Shown: positions 36,215 to 45,702, numbered from the stretch's first letter. The stretch is 64,000 nt of DNA from Bacteroides timonensis (GCF_000513195.1 NZ_CBVI010000039.1:34438-98437), one strand, 5' to 3'. Numbers and translations are program-made. The notes: a model not told the origin generated them from the letters alone.

Positions 36215-37384
36215 ATGAAAGATATGAATAAAAATCATAACGGAGAGGCTCCCCGCATTATCATAAGCGGTGGAGGTACAGGGGGACATATATTCCCCGC
36301 AGTATCCATTGCCAATGCCATCAAGGAACTACGCCCCGATGCAGAAATCCTCTTTGTAGGTGCGGAAGGACGGATGGAAATGCAACGCGTGCCCGATGCA
36401 GGATACAAAATCATCGGTTTACCTGTGGCAGGCTTCGACCGTAAACGTTTATGGAAAAACTTTGCAGTGATTATAAAGTTACTCCGCAGCCAGTTGAAGG
36501 CACGTCGAATACTGAAAGAGTTTCATCCTCAGGTAGCGGTAGGTGTAGGTGGTTATGCCAGTGGCCCTACGTTAAAAGTAGCAGGTATGATGGGAGTGCC
36601 TACTTTGATACAGGAACAGAACTCTTATGCAGGCGTAACAAATAAGCTGCTGGCACAAAAAGCCTGCAAGATTTGTGTAGCGTATGATGGAATGGAAAAG
36701 TTCTTTCCCACGGATAAGATTATTATGACAGGGAATCCGGTTCGACAGAATCTGTTAGCCAATAAGCAGAGTCGCGAAGCTGCCGTGACTTCTTTCGGTT
36801 TCAATCCGGAGAAGAAAACAATATTGATACTGGGCGGCAGTCTTGGAGCGCGTACTATAAACCAGACGCTGGTTGCCGCACTAGATACAATCAAAGCATA
36901 CGGTGACATTCAGTTCATCTGGCAGACCGGGAAGATATACATTCAGCAAGTGAAAGATGCCATCACCACCACCACCGGAGAAGCGGTACGCAATCCACGC
37001 ATTTCAGCTATCCCGAACCTCTATGTGACGGACTTCATTAAAGATATGGCAAGTGCGTATGCGGCTGCCGATCTGGTCATTTCGCGTGCAGGAGCAGGAT
37101 CTATCTCAGAGTTCTGCCTGCTGAATAAACCGGTTATTCTGGTACCTTCACCCAATGTGGCAGAAGATCACCAGACTAAAAATGCACTGGCCCTCGTAGA
37201 TAAGGAAGCCGCCATTTACGTGAAGGATGCAGATGCAATGAAGCATCTTATTCCGGTAGCACTCGAAACGGTTGCCGATGCACAAAAACTAAAAACGTTG
37301 AGCGAGAACATTGCCAAGTTGGCTCTGCCGGACTCAGCGACTATAATTGCAAAAGAAGTATTGAAACTGATAGATAAACCATAA
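36215..37384 (+). CDS. murG: Lipid II synthase (GlcNAc transferase)
   Basis: 389 residues; GT28 family with two Rossmann domains. The N-terminal GGGTGGHIFPAVSIANAI loop, VGVGGYASGPTLKVA, QEQNSYAGVTNK, and the C-terminal ILGGSLGARTINQT and SRAGAGSISEFCLLNKPVILVPSPNVAEDHQTKNA are all MurG signatures. It is peripheral at the inner membrane and transfers GlcNAc to lipid I. A second ATG lies three codons in (36224); either start is possible because the first residues are poorly conserved. Confidence 0.97.
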   Translation: MKDMNKNHNGEAPRIIISGGGTGGHIFPAVSIANAIKELRPDAEILFVGAEGRMEMQRVPDAGYKIIGLPVAGFDRKRLWKNFAVIIKLLRSQLKARRILKEFHPQVAVGVGGYASGPTLKVAGMMGVPTLIQEQNSYAGVTNKLLAQKACKICVAYDGMEKFFPTDKIIMTGNPVRQNLLANKQSREAAVTSFGFNPEKKTILILGGSLGARTINQTLVAALDTIKAYGDIQFIWQTGKIYIQQVKDAITTTTGEAVRNPRISAIPNLYVTDFIKDMASAYAAADLVISRAGAGSISEFCLLNKPVILVPSPNVAEDHQTKNALALVDKEAAIYVKDADAMKHLIPVALETVADAQKLKTLSENIAKLALPDSATIIAKEVLKLIDKP

Positions 37385-37409
37385 TAATTCAATGAATGAA
37401 CTGTAGTAA

Positions 37410-37445
37410 CTCAATTCCCCTCCTCCCGGGAGGAGGAGAATTGAG
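37410..37445. repeat. 36-base palindromic hairpin between murG and murC
   Basis: CTCAATTC, CCCTCCTCCCGG and GAGGAGG, AGAATTGAG form one long near-perfect stem centred on CCCGGG, with no loop to speak of and no T tract after it. It is more like an inserted REP-type element than a terminator, since transcription must continue into murC. Confidence 0.7.
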
Positions 37446-37466
37446 ATAGTATTAAATTATAAGAAG

Positions 37467-38855
37467 ATGAATATAGAGAATATCAAATCCGTATATTTCG
37501 TCGGTGCCGGCGGCATCGGTATGAGTGCCCTGATACGTTATTTCTTATCAAAGGGCAGACTCGTAGCTGGTTACGACCGCACTCCAAGCGAACTGACCGA
37601 ACACCTTATCGCAGAAGGCGCACAAATACATTATGAAGAAAATGTAAGCCTGATCCCCGAAGATTGCAAGGACAAGGAAACAACTTTAGTCGTATACACC
37701 CCGGCCGTTCCGCAAGACCATGCCGAGTTAGTGTACTTCCGCAATAACGGTTTCGAAATACAAAAACGCGCCCAGGTTCTGGGAACAATCACCCACAGCA
37801 GTAAAGGTCTGTGCGTAGCTGGAACGCATGGTAAAACCACTACCAGCACAATGGCTGCACATCTGCTTTATCAGTCACATGTAGGCTGCACCGCATTCCT
37901 CGGAGGCATCTCCAAGAATTATGGAACCAACCTGCTGCTGTCTCAGTCCAGTCCGTACACAGTGATCGAAGCAGATGAGTTCGACCGTTCTTTCCATTGG
38001 TTATCACCGTACATGAGTGTCATTACAGCTACTGACCCCGATCATCTGGATATCTACGGTACGGAAGAAGCCTATCTGGAAAGCTTCCGTCATTATACAA
38101 CCCTGATTCAACCGGGCGGCGCATTGATCATTCACAAAGACATTGCTTTGAAACCTGATGTGCAATCCGGGGTAAAGGTTTATACCTATGCTCGCACCGA
38201 AGGTGATTTCCATGCTGAGAATATCCGCATCGGGAACGGTGAGATATTTATCGACTTCGTGGCACCTGATACACGTATCAATGATATCCAATTAGGTGTT
38301 CCCGTGAGCATCAATATAGAGAATGGTGTGGCAGCCATGGCGCTCGCCCACCTCAACGGTGCTACGGACGAGGAAATCAAACGCGGCATGGCAAGTTTCC
38401 GCGGAGTAGACCGCCGTTTCGACTTCAAGATCAAGAATGACAAAGTGGTATTCCTGAGCGACTACGCCCACCATCCTGCCGAAATAGCACAAAGCGTAAA
38501 GTCTATCCGCGATCTATATCAGGACAAGAAAATAACAGCTATCTTTCAGCCACACCTTTACACACGTACCCGTGACTTCTACAAGGAATTTGCCGATAGT
38601 TTGTCTCTGCTCGACGAAGTGATCCTCGTAGATATCTATCCGGCACGTGAACAACCGATTCCCGGTGTCACCAGTCAGCTGATATACGACAACCTGCGTC
38701 CGGGCATTGAAAAATGTATGTGCAGGAAAGAAGACATACTGAACCTGCTATCGCAGAAAAAGATCGAGGTTCTGATTACTTTAGGTGCAGGAGACATAGA
38801 TAACTACGTCCCCGAAATCACGAAACAACTTAAACTAAGAATTCTTCATTCTTAA
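37467..38855 (+). CDS. murC: UDP-MurNAc:L-alanine ligase
   Basis: 462 residues. N-terminal VGAGGIGMSALIRYFLSKG (UDP site), ATP loop GTHGKTTTSTMAAHLL near 117-132, EADEFDRSFHWLSP, TATDPDHLDIY, and C-terminal DYAHHPAEI and FQPHLYTRTRDF. It adds the first alanine to UDP-MurNAc. The order murG, murC, ftsQ, ftsA, ftsZ is the standard end of a dcw cluster; murB and ddl, which often follow, are absent. A cytoplasmic enzyme of about the usual length. Confidence 0.97.
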   Translation: MNIENIKSVYFVGAGGIGMSALIRYFLSKGRLVAGYDRTPSELTEHLIAEGAQIHYEENVSLIPEDCKDKETTLVVYTPAVPQDHAELVYFRNNGFEIQKRAQVLGTITHSSKGLCVAGTHGKTTTSTMAAHLLYQSHVGCTAFLGGISKNYGTNLLLSQSSPYTVIEADEFDRSFHWLSPYMSVITATDPDHLDIYGTEEAYLESFRHYTTLIQPGGALIIHKDIALKPDVQSGVKVYTYARTEGDFHAENIRIGNGEIFIDFVAPDTRINDIQLGVPVSINIENGVAAMALAHLNGATDEEIKRGMASFRGVDRRFDFKIKNDKVVFLSDYAHHPAEIAQSVKSIRDLYQDKKITAIFQPHLYTRTRDFYKEFADSLSLLDEVILVDIYPAREQPIPGVTSQLIYDNLRPGIEKCMCRKEDILNLLSQKKIEVLITLGAGDIDNYVPEITKQLKLRILHS

Positions 38856-38876
38856 TTCTTCACTAATATAAACATT

Positions 38877-39617
38877 ATGCTAAAGCGAATTCTATTGTCT
38901 ATCGTCCTGCTGCTCGTCATCGCCTATCTGGTGGTAGCTATCACGGCTTTCAACCGGAAGCCTGCCGGACAGGTGTGTCGTGACATGGAATTGGTTATCA
39001 AAGATACAGTTTATGCCGGCTTCATCACCAAGAAAGAAGTAACGGGTATGCTGGAAAAGAAAGGTATTTACCCCGTTGGCAAACCAATGGACCGCATTCG
39101 TAGCAAAACATTGGAGCGGGAACTCGCCAAACATCCGCTGATCGACGAAGTGGAATGTTATAAGACTCCCAGTGGAATACTCTGTGTGGAAGTCAGCCAG
39201 CGCATCCCTATCCTGCGAGTAATGAGCGCAAACGGTGAAAACTACTATCTGGACAACAAAGGCACCGTGATGCCACCCGACGCAAAGTGCGTTGCTCACC
39301 TTGCCATAGTGACCGGAAGAGTAGAAAAGTCGTTTGCCATGAGGGATTTATATAAGTTTGGTGTATTTTTGCAGAATAATAAGTTCTGGGACGCGCAAAT
39401 CGAACAGATACATGTGCTTCCGGACAAGAATGTGGAATTAGTGCCCCGGGTGGGCGACCATATCATCTATCTCGGTAAGCTGAACGGCTTTGAGCGCAAG
39501 CTCGAACGGGTGAAAGCTTTCTACGAAAAAGGATTAAATAAGGTAGGATGGAACAAATATTCACGTATTAACGTTGAATTTAGTAACCAGATTATCTGTA
39601 CAAAACGAGGAAATTAA
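38877..39617 (+). CDS. ftsQ: Cell division protein FtsQ
   Basis: 246 residues, bitopic: a short cytoplasmic lead, one membrane segment (ILLSIVLLLVIAYLVVAITAF, residues 5-25), then a POTRA-like region (GFITKKEVTGMLEKKG...LAKHPLIDEVECYKTPSGILCVEVSQRIPILRVMSANGENYYLDNKG) and a beta domain. It links FtsZ-ring proteins to the septal synthase. Sequence is weakly conserved; position between murC and ftsA and the POTRA pattern make the call. Twenty-one bases separate it from murC. Confidence 0.93.
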   Translation: MLKRILLSIVLLLVIAYLVVAITAFNRKPAGQVCRDMELVIKDTVYAGFITKKEVTGMLEKKGIYPVGKPMDRIRSKTLERELAKHPLIDEVECYKTPSGILCVEVSQRIPILRVMSANGENYYLDNKGTVMPPDAKCVAHLAIVTGRVEKSFAMRDLYKFGVFLQNNKFWDAQIEQIHVLPDKNVELVPRVGDHIIYLGKLNGFERKLERVKAFYEKGLNKVGWNKYSRINVEFSNQIICTKRGN

Positions 39618-39636
39618 ATAAATTAGGAATATATCT

Positions 39637-41064
39637 ATGGCAACAACAGAATTTATCGCCGCTATCGAGTTGAGTTCTTCCAAGATTTCCGGTATCGCCG
39701 GCAAGAAGAACAGCGACGGAAGCATACAAGTGCTGGCCTACGCGCGTGAAGATGCCTCTTCTTTTATCCACAAAGGAGTCATCTACAACATAGACAAGAC
39801 CGCACAGGCTCTGACTTCCATCATCAACAAGCTGGAGAGCCAGTTGAACAACTCCATTGCCAAAGTATATGTAGGCATCGGCGGACAGTCATTGCGCACG
39901 GTAAAGAATGCGGTAAGCCGTGTGCTGGAAGAGGAAGGGATTATCTCGCAAGAGTTGGTAGATGCAATCAGCGATGAAAACCTCGAAGTTCCCCTGATGG
40001 ACATGAGTGTGCTGGATGTAGCCCCGCAAGAATATAAGATAGACAACAATCTTCAGGCTGATCCGGTGGGTGTGGCAGGCAAGCGTATCACAGGAAACTT
40101 CCTGAATATCGTGGCGCGTGCTTCCCTCAAGAAGAATCTGGAGCACAGCTTCGAGCAGGCCAAAGTAGAAATTGCCGACTTGCTCATCGCCCCGATAGCC
40201 CTGGCCAATGCCGTGCTGACGGAAAGCGAAATGCGCTCGGGATGTGCCTTGGTAGACTTCGGGGCAGATACAACTACCGTATCAGTATATAAAAATAACA
40301 TTCTCCGCTTTCTTAGCGTGCTGCCGCTGGGTGGAAACAATATCACCCGTGACATTACCGCCCTGCAAATGGAAGAAGCCGAAGCCGAGCAACTGAAGCT
40401 GAAATACGGAGATATGCTTTACGAGGAAGAAGAGACAGAAGCACCGGCTGTCTGCACACTGGAGGACGGTCGTAGCATCGAGTTGAACGTACTGAACGAC
40501 ATCATCGACGCCCGTGCCGAAGAAATCCTTGCCAATGTATGGAACCAACTGCAACTTTCCGGATACGAAGACAGATTGCTGTCCGGCATCATCTTCACCG
40601 GTGGGGGCGCCAACCTGAAAAACATGGAGGACGCATTCCGCAAACGCAGCAAGGTCGATAAGGTAAAGACCACCCGGTTTGTACACAACACCATCCATGG
40701 CTTCAGCGATGTACTGAAGAAAGACGGCATGCAGAATACACTGCTCGGCCTGCTTGCTGCCGGCAACGAAAACTGCTGCCTGCAAGAGGTGAAACCTGCA
40801 CCTGCCGCTTCCACCGTTACTCCACCGAAACCCGTCGATATGTTTGGCGACGACGAAGCCCTGAAAGAACAGGAAGCCGCTGCCCGTGCCGCCAAAGCAC
40901 AGCGCGAGAAGGAAGAGAAAGAACGTCGCGAACGGGAACGCAAGGAGAAAGAACGTAAAGAAAAAGAAGAGAAAAAGAAAAAGAAGAAAGAAGGTCCCAG
41001 CTGGTTTGAAAAGACTTTCAACAAGATTTCCAATGAGATTTTCTCGGATGACGATTTGAAATAA
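39637..41064 (+). CDS. ftsA: FtsA, actin-like membrane tether of FtsZ
   Basis: 475 residues, about 50 longer than many FtsA. Actin-fold marks: IAAIELSSSKISGIAGKK, VDFGADTTTVSVYKN, and IIFTGGGANLKNM. The C-terminus carries a run of about 45 residues made almost only of Lys, Glu and Arg (around 412-455), then SWFEKTFNKISNEIFSDDDLK, which fits the amphipathic membrane-targeting helix. The charged spacer probably acts as a long linker between the fold and the membrane helix. It precedes ftsZ by 20 bases. Confidence 0.96.
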   Translation: MATTEFIAAIELSSSKISGIAGKKNSDGSIQVLAYAREDASSFIHKGVIYNIDKTAQALTSIINKLESQLNNSIAKVYVGIGGQSLRTVKNAVSRVLEEEGIISQELVDAISDENLEVPLMDMSVLDVAPQEYKIDNNLQADPVGVAGKRITGNFLNIVARASLKKNLEHSFEQAKVEIADLLIAPIALANAVLTESEMRSGCALVDFGADTTTVSVYKNNILRFLSVLPLGGNNITRDITALQMEEAEAEQLKLKYGDMLYEEEETEAPAVCTLEDGRSIELNVLNDIIDARAEEILANVWNQLQLSGYEDRLLSGIIFTGGGANLKNMEDAFRKRSKVDKVKTTRFVHNTIHGFSDVLKKDGMQNTLLGLLAAGNENCCLQEVKPAPAASTVTPPKPVDMFGDDEALKEQEAAARAAKAQREKEEKERRERERKEKERKEKEEKKKKKKEGPSWFEKTFNKISNEIFSDDDLK

Positions 41065-41084
41065 ACTCAAAAAAATAAGGAACT

Positions 41085-42404
41085 ATGGACGATATAGTAC
41101 AATTCGATTTCCCGACAGATTCACCGAAGATCATTAAAGTGATTGGTGTAGGTGGTGGTGGTGGTAATGCCGTGAACCACATGTACCGGGAAGGCATACA
41201 CGACGTGACGTTCGTTCTGTGTAACACGGACAACCAAGCGTTGAAAGAGTCTCCCGTCCCCGTAAAACTGCAACTGGGGCGTTCTATTACCGAGGGACTG
41301 GGTGCCGGAAACCGTCCCGAACGTGCCCGAGAAGCCGCCGAAGAGAGTAGCGAAGAAATCAAATCGCTGCTGAACGACGGTACCAAAATGGTATTTATCA
41401 CCGCCGGAATGGGTGGCGGAACAGGTACGGGAGCTGCTCCCGTCATTGCCCGCATAGCCAAGGAGATGGACATCCTCACCGTCGGTATCGTCACCATACC
41501 TTTTATCTTCGAAGGTGAAAAGAAAATTATCCAGGCGCTGGATGGCGTGGAACGTATCGCCCAGCATGTAGATGCCCTACTGGTTATCAACAACGAGCGC
41601 CTGCGCGAAATATATTCCGACCTTACGTTTATGAATGCTTTCGGCAAGGCAGATGATACGTTGTCTATCGCAGCCAAGAGTATTGCAGAGATCATCACCA
41701 TGCGTGGAACGGTGAACCTGGACTTTGCAGATGTAAAGACCATCCTCAAAGACGGTGGCGTTGCCATCATGAGCACCGGCTTCGGCGAAGGTGAAAGCCG
41801 TGTGACGAAAGCCATCGACGATGCCCTGCACTCTCCGTTGCTGAACAACAACGATATCTTCAATGCCAAGAAGGTGATGCTGAACGTATCCTTCTGCGAA
41901 AGCTCGGAACTGATGATGGAAGAAATGAACGAGATCCACGAATTCATGAGCAAGTTCCGCGAAGGCGTAGAGGTAATCTGGGGTGTGGCTATGGACAACA
42001 CACTGGAAGGTAAAGTAAAGATTACCGTACTCGCCACCGGTTTCGGCATGGAAGATGTTCCCGGTATGGACAGTGTGCTCGAAAAGCGCAGCCAGGAAGA
42101 GGAAGAACGCCAGCTTCAGCTCGAAGAAGAAAAAGAAAAGAACAAAGAGCGTATCCGCAAGGCTTATGGCGAAAGTGCCAGCGGCATCGGCAGCAAGAAC
42201 ATCCGCAAACGCCGACATATCTATATCTTCAACCCCGAGGATCTGGATAATGCCGATATTATCAGCATGGTAGAAAGTTCACCGACATACCTGCGCGATA
42301 AGAGCACCCTGAGCACCATTAAAACCAAAGCGGCTACCGAAGGGCAGCTTGCTACGGAAGAGGCACAGGGCGGTGAAGATATGGGAGGAGTGATTACCTT
42401 CTAA
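41085..42404 (+). CDS. ftsZ: FtsZ, tubulin-like division GTPase
   Basis: 439 residues. GTP-binding tubulin signature GGGTGTG at 110-116, N-terminal VIGVGGGGGNAVNHM, NTD at 47-49, and the T7-loop region NLDFADVKTILKDGGVAIMSTG. After residue 320 a charged linker (EEEERQLQLEEEKEKNKERIRKAYG) and a C-terminal region (PTYLRDKSTLSTIKT...) follow, as in Bacteroidetes. It polymerises into the Z ring at midcell. Last gene of the division cluster; a hairpin at 42419-42451 follows. Confidence 0.98.
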   Translation: MDDIVQFDFPTDSPKIIKVIGVGGGGGNAVNHMYREGIHDVTFVLCNTDNQALKESPVPVKLQLGRSITEGLGAGNRPERAREAAEESSEEIKSLLNDGTKMVFITAGMGGGTGTGAAPVIARIAKEMDILTVGIVTIPFIFEGEKKIIQALDGVERIAQHVDALLVINNERLREIYSDLTFMNAFGKADDTLSIAAKSIAEIITMRGTVNLDFADVKTILKDGGVAIMSTGFGEGESRVTKAIDDALHSPLLNNNDIFNAKKVMLNVSFCESSELMMEEMNEIHEFMSKFREGVEVIWGVAMDNTLEGKVKITVLATGFGMEDVPGMDSVLEKRSQEEEERQLQLEEEKEKNKERIRKAYGESASGIGSKNIRKRRHIYIFNPEDLDNADIISMVESSPTYLRDKSTLSTIKTKAATEGQLATEEAQGGEDMGGVITF

Positions 42405-42418
42405 ATCTGCCTTAAGAC

Positions 42419-42451
42419 ATCTTTCATCCGCGTAATCTGCGGATGAAAGAT
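42419..42451 (+). repeat. Perfect 13-bp hairpin after ftsZ
   Basis: ATCTTTCATCCGC at 42419-42431 and its exact complement at 42439-42451 with a 7-base loop. The following bases are TAGAAC, not a T run, so a partial terminator, an RNA-end stabiliser or a REP-like repeat are all possible. Confidence 0.6.
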
Positions 42452-42493
42452 TAGAACATACGATAACGTAATAAACAAAAATAGAGTAAACTT

Positions 42494-42943
42494 ATGGATT
42501 TATTTGAAAGAGTCAGCGAAGACATTAAAACCGCAATGAAGGCCAAAGACAAAGTGGCACTCGAAACATTAAGAAACATCAAGAAAGTATTCCTGGAAGC
42601 GAAGACCGCTCCGGGTGCCAACGATACTCTGACCGACGACGCTGCATTAAAGATCATGCAGAAGTTGATGAAACAAGGCAAAGATGCCGCTGAAATATAC
42701 ATCCAGCAAGGTCGTCAGGACCTGGCAGACGATGAACTGGCACAAGTGAAGGTGATTGAAGTTTACTTGCCGAAGCAGATGTCCGCTGAAGAGTTGGAAG
42801 CTGCCCTGAAGGAAATCATTGCCGAAACAGGTGCTACCAGTGGTAAAGATATGGGGAAAGTAATGGGCGTTGCTTCCAAGAAGCTTGCCGGACTTGCCGA
42901 AGGTCGTGCCATCTCCGCCAAAGTGAAAGAATTGCTGGGATAA
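42494..42943 (+). CDS. GatB/YqeY domain protein
   Basis: 149 residues, the YqeY length. Family pattern: MDLFERVSEDIKTAMKAKDKVALETLRNIKK at the start, then KQGKDAAEIYIQQGRQDLADDELAQVKVIEVYLPKQMSAEELEAALKEII and GKDMGKVMGVASKKLAGLAEGRAISAKVKELL. The domain is shared with the tRNA-binding tail of GatB; the role of the free-standing protein is not established, though a part in tRNA-dependent amidation is proposed. It lies 89 bases after ftsZ with a hairpin between, and a strong terminator follows. Confidence 0.93.
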   Translation: MDLFERVSEDIKTAMKAKDKVALETLRNIKKVFLEAKTAPGANDTLTDDAALKIMQKLMKQGKDAAEIYIQQGRQDLADDELAQVKVIEVYLPKQMSAEELEAALKEIIAETGATSGKDMGKVMGVASKKLAGLAEGRAISAKVKELLG

Positions 42944-42965
42944 ACTCCCCTTTTATTTCTGTTAT

Positions 42966-43032
42966 AAGCCGTGTTTCCGGAAGATAGAAGAAAGTAATTT
43001 AACTTCTATATCCCGAAAACACGGCTTCTTTT
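42966..43032 (+). terminator. Terminator after the yqeY-like gene
   Basis: AAGCCGTGTTT (from 42966) pairs with AAACACGGCTT (ending 43027), with inner AGATAGAAG against CTTCTAT, and is followed by CTTTT. A long stem with a short T tract that plausibly ends the whole dcw transcript. Confidence 0.75.
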
Positions 43033-43076
43033 CGCATTTTATTGAGTATCATAATTTTTATTTCAAATACTATCAT

Positions 43077-43084
43077 TATATTTG
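43077..43084 (+). promoter_or_regulatory. -7 box of the PagL-like gene
   Basis: TATATTTG, a perfect match to TAnnTTTG, 60 bases before the chosen ATG and just past the preceding terminator. No clear -33 element. Confidence 0.45.
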
Positions 43085-43144
43085 CCACGCATTTTCAAGG
43101 GAATATCCCCGCATAATAATAAAACTAGAATTCTGGCACAGCAT

Positions 43145-44392
43145 ATGAAAAGCAATATAAAGATGTGGAAATTAATGGTCCTTGCGGGGGCAATGCTTTT
43201 CTTGTCTGACATAGCTTACGCCAAAAGCCGGACACAAGACAGCGTACCGGGATATAAACCGGATACGGGATACTTCGCCAAACGTTTTATTCACAGACTG
43301 GGCGTAGAATACCGCCCGGGGTATATATTCCCTACCAGCTCATTCCTGGCAGGGGACAATTCTCAATGGAAACCTTTCGAATGGGGCTATTCCGCCCACC
43401 TGAAATATTCATTCCAGTTCAAACCCAATACTTGTGCCGACCGGATTTACGGCAGCGCCTACCAAGGTATAGGCGTAGGCTACTACGACTTCGGAAGCAA
43501 AGAAGAACTGGGAAACCCGATTGCCGTTTACGTCTATCAAGGGGCGCGCATTGCGCGTATCACTCAACGGTTGTCACTCAATTACGAATGGAACTTCGGT
43601 GTGTCCTTCGGCTGGAAACCTTATGACGAACGCTACAACCCGCACAACAGTGTAATCGGCTCGAAAGCCAATGCCTATATCAATGCCGGCGTACAACTGA
43701 ACTGGATGGTTTCACGGCAGATCGACCTGATTGCCGGAGTAACCGGTACCCACTTCTCTAATGGTAATACCAAATTCCCTAATGCGGGTCTGAACACCAT
43801 GGGATTAAAAGTAGGCGTCGTCTATAACTTCAACAGACCGGAAGATGCGCTTACCAAACCCACATACTATGCACCTGTACCGAAATTTCCGCGCCACGTC
43901 AGTTATGACCTAACCCTGTTCGGCTCATGGAGGCGGAAAGGCGTGTGGGTAGGTAGCGGACAGATCGCTTCACCGGATGCTTATACGGTGCTTGGTTTCA
44001 ACTTCGCCCCCATGTACAACATCGGATATAAATTCCGTACCGGTGTTTCGCTGGATGGTGTATACGATGCCAGCTCCAATGTTTATACGATCCCCGGAAA
44101 CGGAAATGAGTGCTACAAGCCGTCTCTTCACAAGCAGTTAGCCCTGGGTATTTCAGGACGTGCGGAGTACGTGATGCCCTACTTCACAGTCGGTGTCGGT
44201 ATCGGTGCCAACGTTCTGCATGGTGGCGGCGACCACAAAGGTATCTACCAGGTGTTGACGCTGAAAGTGGAACTTACCCGCAGCTCCTACCTGCATGTGG
44301 GTTACAATCTGAAGAATTTCAGTGATCCGAACTATCTGATGCTGGGTATCGGCTTCCGTTTCAATAACAAGTATCCGACTTTCCACCGCTGA
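43145..44392 (+). CDS. Outer membrane PagL-like acyloxyacyl hydrolase family protein
   Basis: 415 residues from the ATG at 43145 (MKSNIKMWKLMVLAGAMLFLSDIAYA, a signal peptide); an ATG six codons later is possible, and the 21 codons before 43145 are untranslated leader. The first half has the PagL-type active-site pattern, H203-F-S205-N-G with KFPNAGLNTMGLKVGVVYNF. PagL enzymes remove the 3-O-acyl chain of lipid A. The second half is another set of beta-strands ending in aromatic MLGIGFRF, longer than classical PagL (about 190 residues), so this is a larger barrel or a two-barrel form. Lipid A deacylation is likely but not proven by the motif. Confidence 0.78.
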   Translation: MKSNIKMWKLMVLAGAMLFLSDIAYAKSRTQDSVPGYKPDTGYFAKRFIHRLGVEYRPGYIFPTSSFLAGDNSQWKPFEWGYSAHLKYSFQFKPNTCADRIYGSAYQGIGVGYYDFGSKEELGNPIAVYVYQGARIARITQRLSLNYEWNFGVSFGWKPYDERYNPHNSVIGSKANAYINAGVQLNWMVSRQIDLIAGVTGTHFSNGNTKFPNAGLNTMGLKVGVVYNFNRPEDALTKPTYYAPVPKFPRHVSYDLTLFGSWRRKGVWVGSGQIASPDAYTVLGFNFAPMYNIGYKFRTGVSLDGVYDASSNVYTIPGNGNECYKPSLHKQLALGISGRAEYVMPYFTVGVGIGANVLHGGGDHKGIYQVLTLKVELTRSSYLHVGYNLKNFSDPNYLMLGIGFRFNNKYPTFHR

Positions 44393-44467
44393 TACAACGC
44401 ATCCGGTCCGGGAGTTCTTCCCCATATCCCTCATACATCTCTATCACATCCCTATTTAATCTCATGC

Positions 44468-44572
44468 AAAAGATGGCATCTTTTACATCAAAAGGTGGCA
44501 TGTTATGCTACAAAAGATGGCATCTTTTACAGCGAAAGATGGCATCTTTTGCGCCAAAGGTCAGTGAGATAT
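44468..44572. repeat. 22-base tandem palindromic array
   Basis: AAAAGATGGCATCTTTT or close variants begin at 44468, 44490, 44512 and 44534, each step exactly 22, with a decayed fifth unit at 44556. The core AAAGATGGCATCTTT is itself nearly palindromic. It lies between two convergent genes and might stop transcription from both sides. Confidence 0.85.
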
Positions 44573-44609
44573 ACAGGAAAGGGTTTATTGTTCTACGTCA
44601 AAGGACTTA

Positions 44610-45344
44610 TTAATCCATATCAAAGAGCTCCTTCAGCACCTCAAGAGACTTTAATACGGGAAAGTCAGGCAAGTGGAGGCGATAATATTCATTCATTATT
44701 GTAAGGCAGCGAGTACGTTCAGCGCGGTTCATGGCAAAGAGATGCATTGTTTCATAATTCATGCGCATCAGCATCGTCAACCGTGAAGCCTCCGCAGGAA
44801 GTATATAAAATGAATGAAGCTGCGGGCGCAAAGGAGTGAAACAGGCATTCAGCAGATCAAAGTAATCACCATTCTCATAATCCTCCAGATTAGGGTACAA
44901 TCCCAGGAAGCGGGATAAGCGCATCAGGAACACCAGATGGAAATTGGCAAAACTATCGCGGCACTCGTCCAGCCAGATAATAGAATGTCGCAGATAAGCA
45001 AACAACGGACGGTTCTCAGCCTCTTCGCGCACCGCACGATACAGGAACTCCGCCAGGAAAAGCGCTATGGAAGATTTGTACGGATCGTAGGGAATGGAAG
45101 AAAACGGATAGTAAGACTTCGCCTCCGTTATCTTATACATACTGGCGTTCGAACGGAAATCCGCCTCCAACTCCACTAAGGCGAGTGGCTGAAACAGCAC
45201 CGATTTCACCGCAGCCTTCCGCGAACGGGGTATCTTTACAATAAACGAAGCACGTCCGGCCGTCTCCGTATAGATGTCCGCAATAAGAGAGGTATCGTTA
45301 TATTTCAGGGTATGCAGCACAATCCCCAGCGTTTTCTGTAACAT
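44610..45344 (-). CDS. recO: DNA repair protein RecO
   Basis: 244 residues from the ATG at 45342-45344 ([27 protein letters not shown]); the 40 codons upstream are hydrophobic and not part of the family. N-terminal OB fold with [36 protein letters not shown], then the helical part with [13 protein letters not shown] and [21 protein letters not shown]. RecO loads RecA on single-stranded DNA with RecR. The Zn-cysteine cluster of some RecO proteins is not present. Gene is convergent with the PagL-like gene. Confidence 0.95.
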   Translation of the reverse strand: MLQKTLGIVLHTLKYNDTSLIADIYTETAGRASFIVKIPRSRKAAVKSVLFQPLALVELEADFRSNASMYKITEAKSYYPFSSIPYDPYKSSIALFLAEFLYRAVREEAENRPLFAYLRHSIIWLDECRDSFANFHLVFLMRLSRFLGLYPNLEDYENGDYFDLLNACFTPLRPQLHSFYILPAEASRLTMLMRMNYETMHLFAMNRAERTRCLTIMNEYYRLHLPDFPVLKSLEVLKELFDMD

Positions 45345-45545
45345 TCGCGCTTCAAGTTTTGGTTTCAATCCGGTAACAAAACTACGAAAAAAGCCGGAAA
45401 TAACGGGAATAAAACAAGGATAAATAAAAAAATGTAGGTAGGGAAGTAAAAAAATGAAAGACATTATTCTCCTGTTAATCAGACCATAAACATAGAATCA
45501 GAGAATAAACGCTACAAATCCCTTCATTTTTTTCCAAAGATTATT

Positions 45546-45576
45546 TTGCCAATTCAAAAATAGTCCCTACATTTGC
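45546..45576 (+). promoter_or_regulatory. Promoter of the tRNA-Glu/rpsT unit
   Basis: TTTG at 45546-45549, a 19-base spacer, then TACATTTG at 45569-45576: the best Bacteroides consensus promoter in the window. Two small hairpins, GAGAGATAATCTCTC and GAGCAGAAATGCTC, lie between it and the tRNA. Confidence 0.75.
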
Positions 45577-45630
45577 AACCGCAAACGAGAGATAATCTCT
45601 CTGCAAGAGCAGAAATGCTCACCAAAGGAT

Positions 45631-45702
45631 GGCCCGTTCGTCTATCGGTTAGGACGCAAGATTTTCATTCTTGAAAGGGGGGTTCGATTCCCCCACGGGC
45701 TA
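45631..45702 (+). tRNA. tRNA-Glu (anticodon TTC)
   Basis: Cloverleaf read by eye. Acceptor GGCCCGT (45631-45637) pairs with ACGGGCT (45695-45701), discriminator A at 45702, CCA not encoded. Anticodon stem CAAGA/TCTTG with loop TTTTCAT; anticodon TTC at 45664-45666. T arm GGGGGTTCGATTCCCCC. Transcribed with rpsT, which begins 40 bases on. Confidence 0.96.

Noticed and set aside
40282..42049. Long antisense open frames over ftsA and ftsZ (for example 40282-41070 and 41018-42049, minus strand)
   Set aside because: They mirror the codon bias of the division genes on the other strand; their translations are Phe/Ser-rich and match no family.
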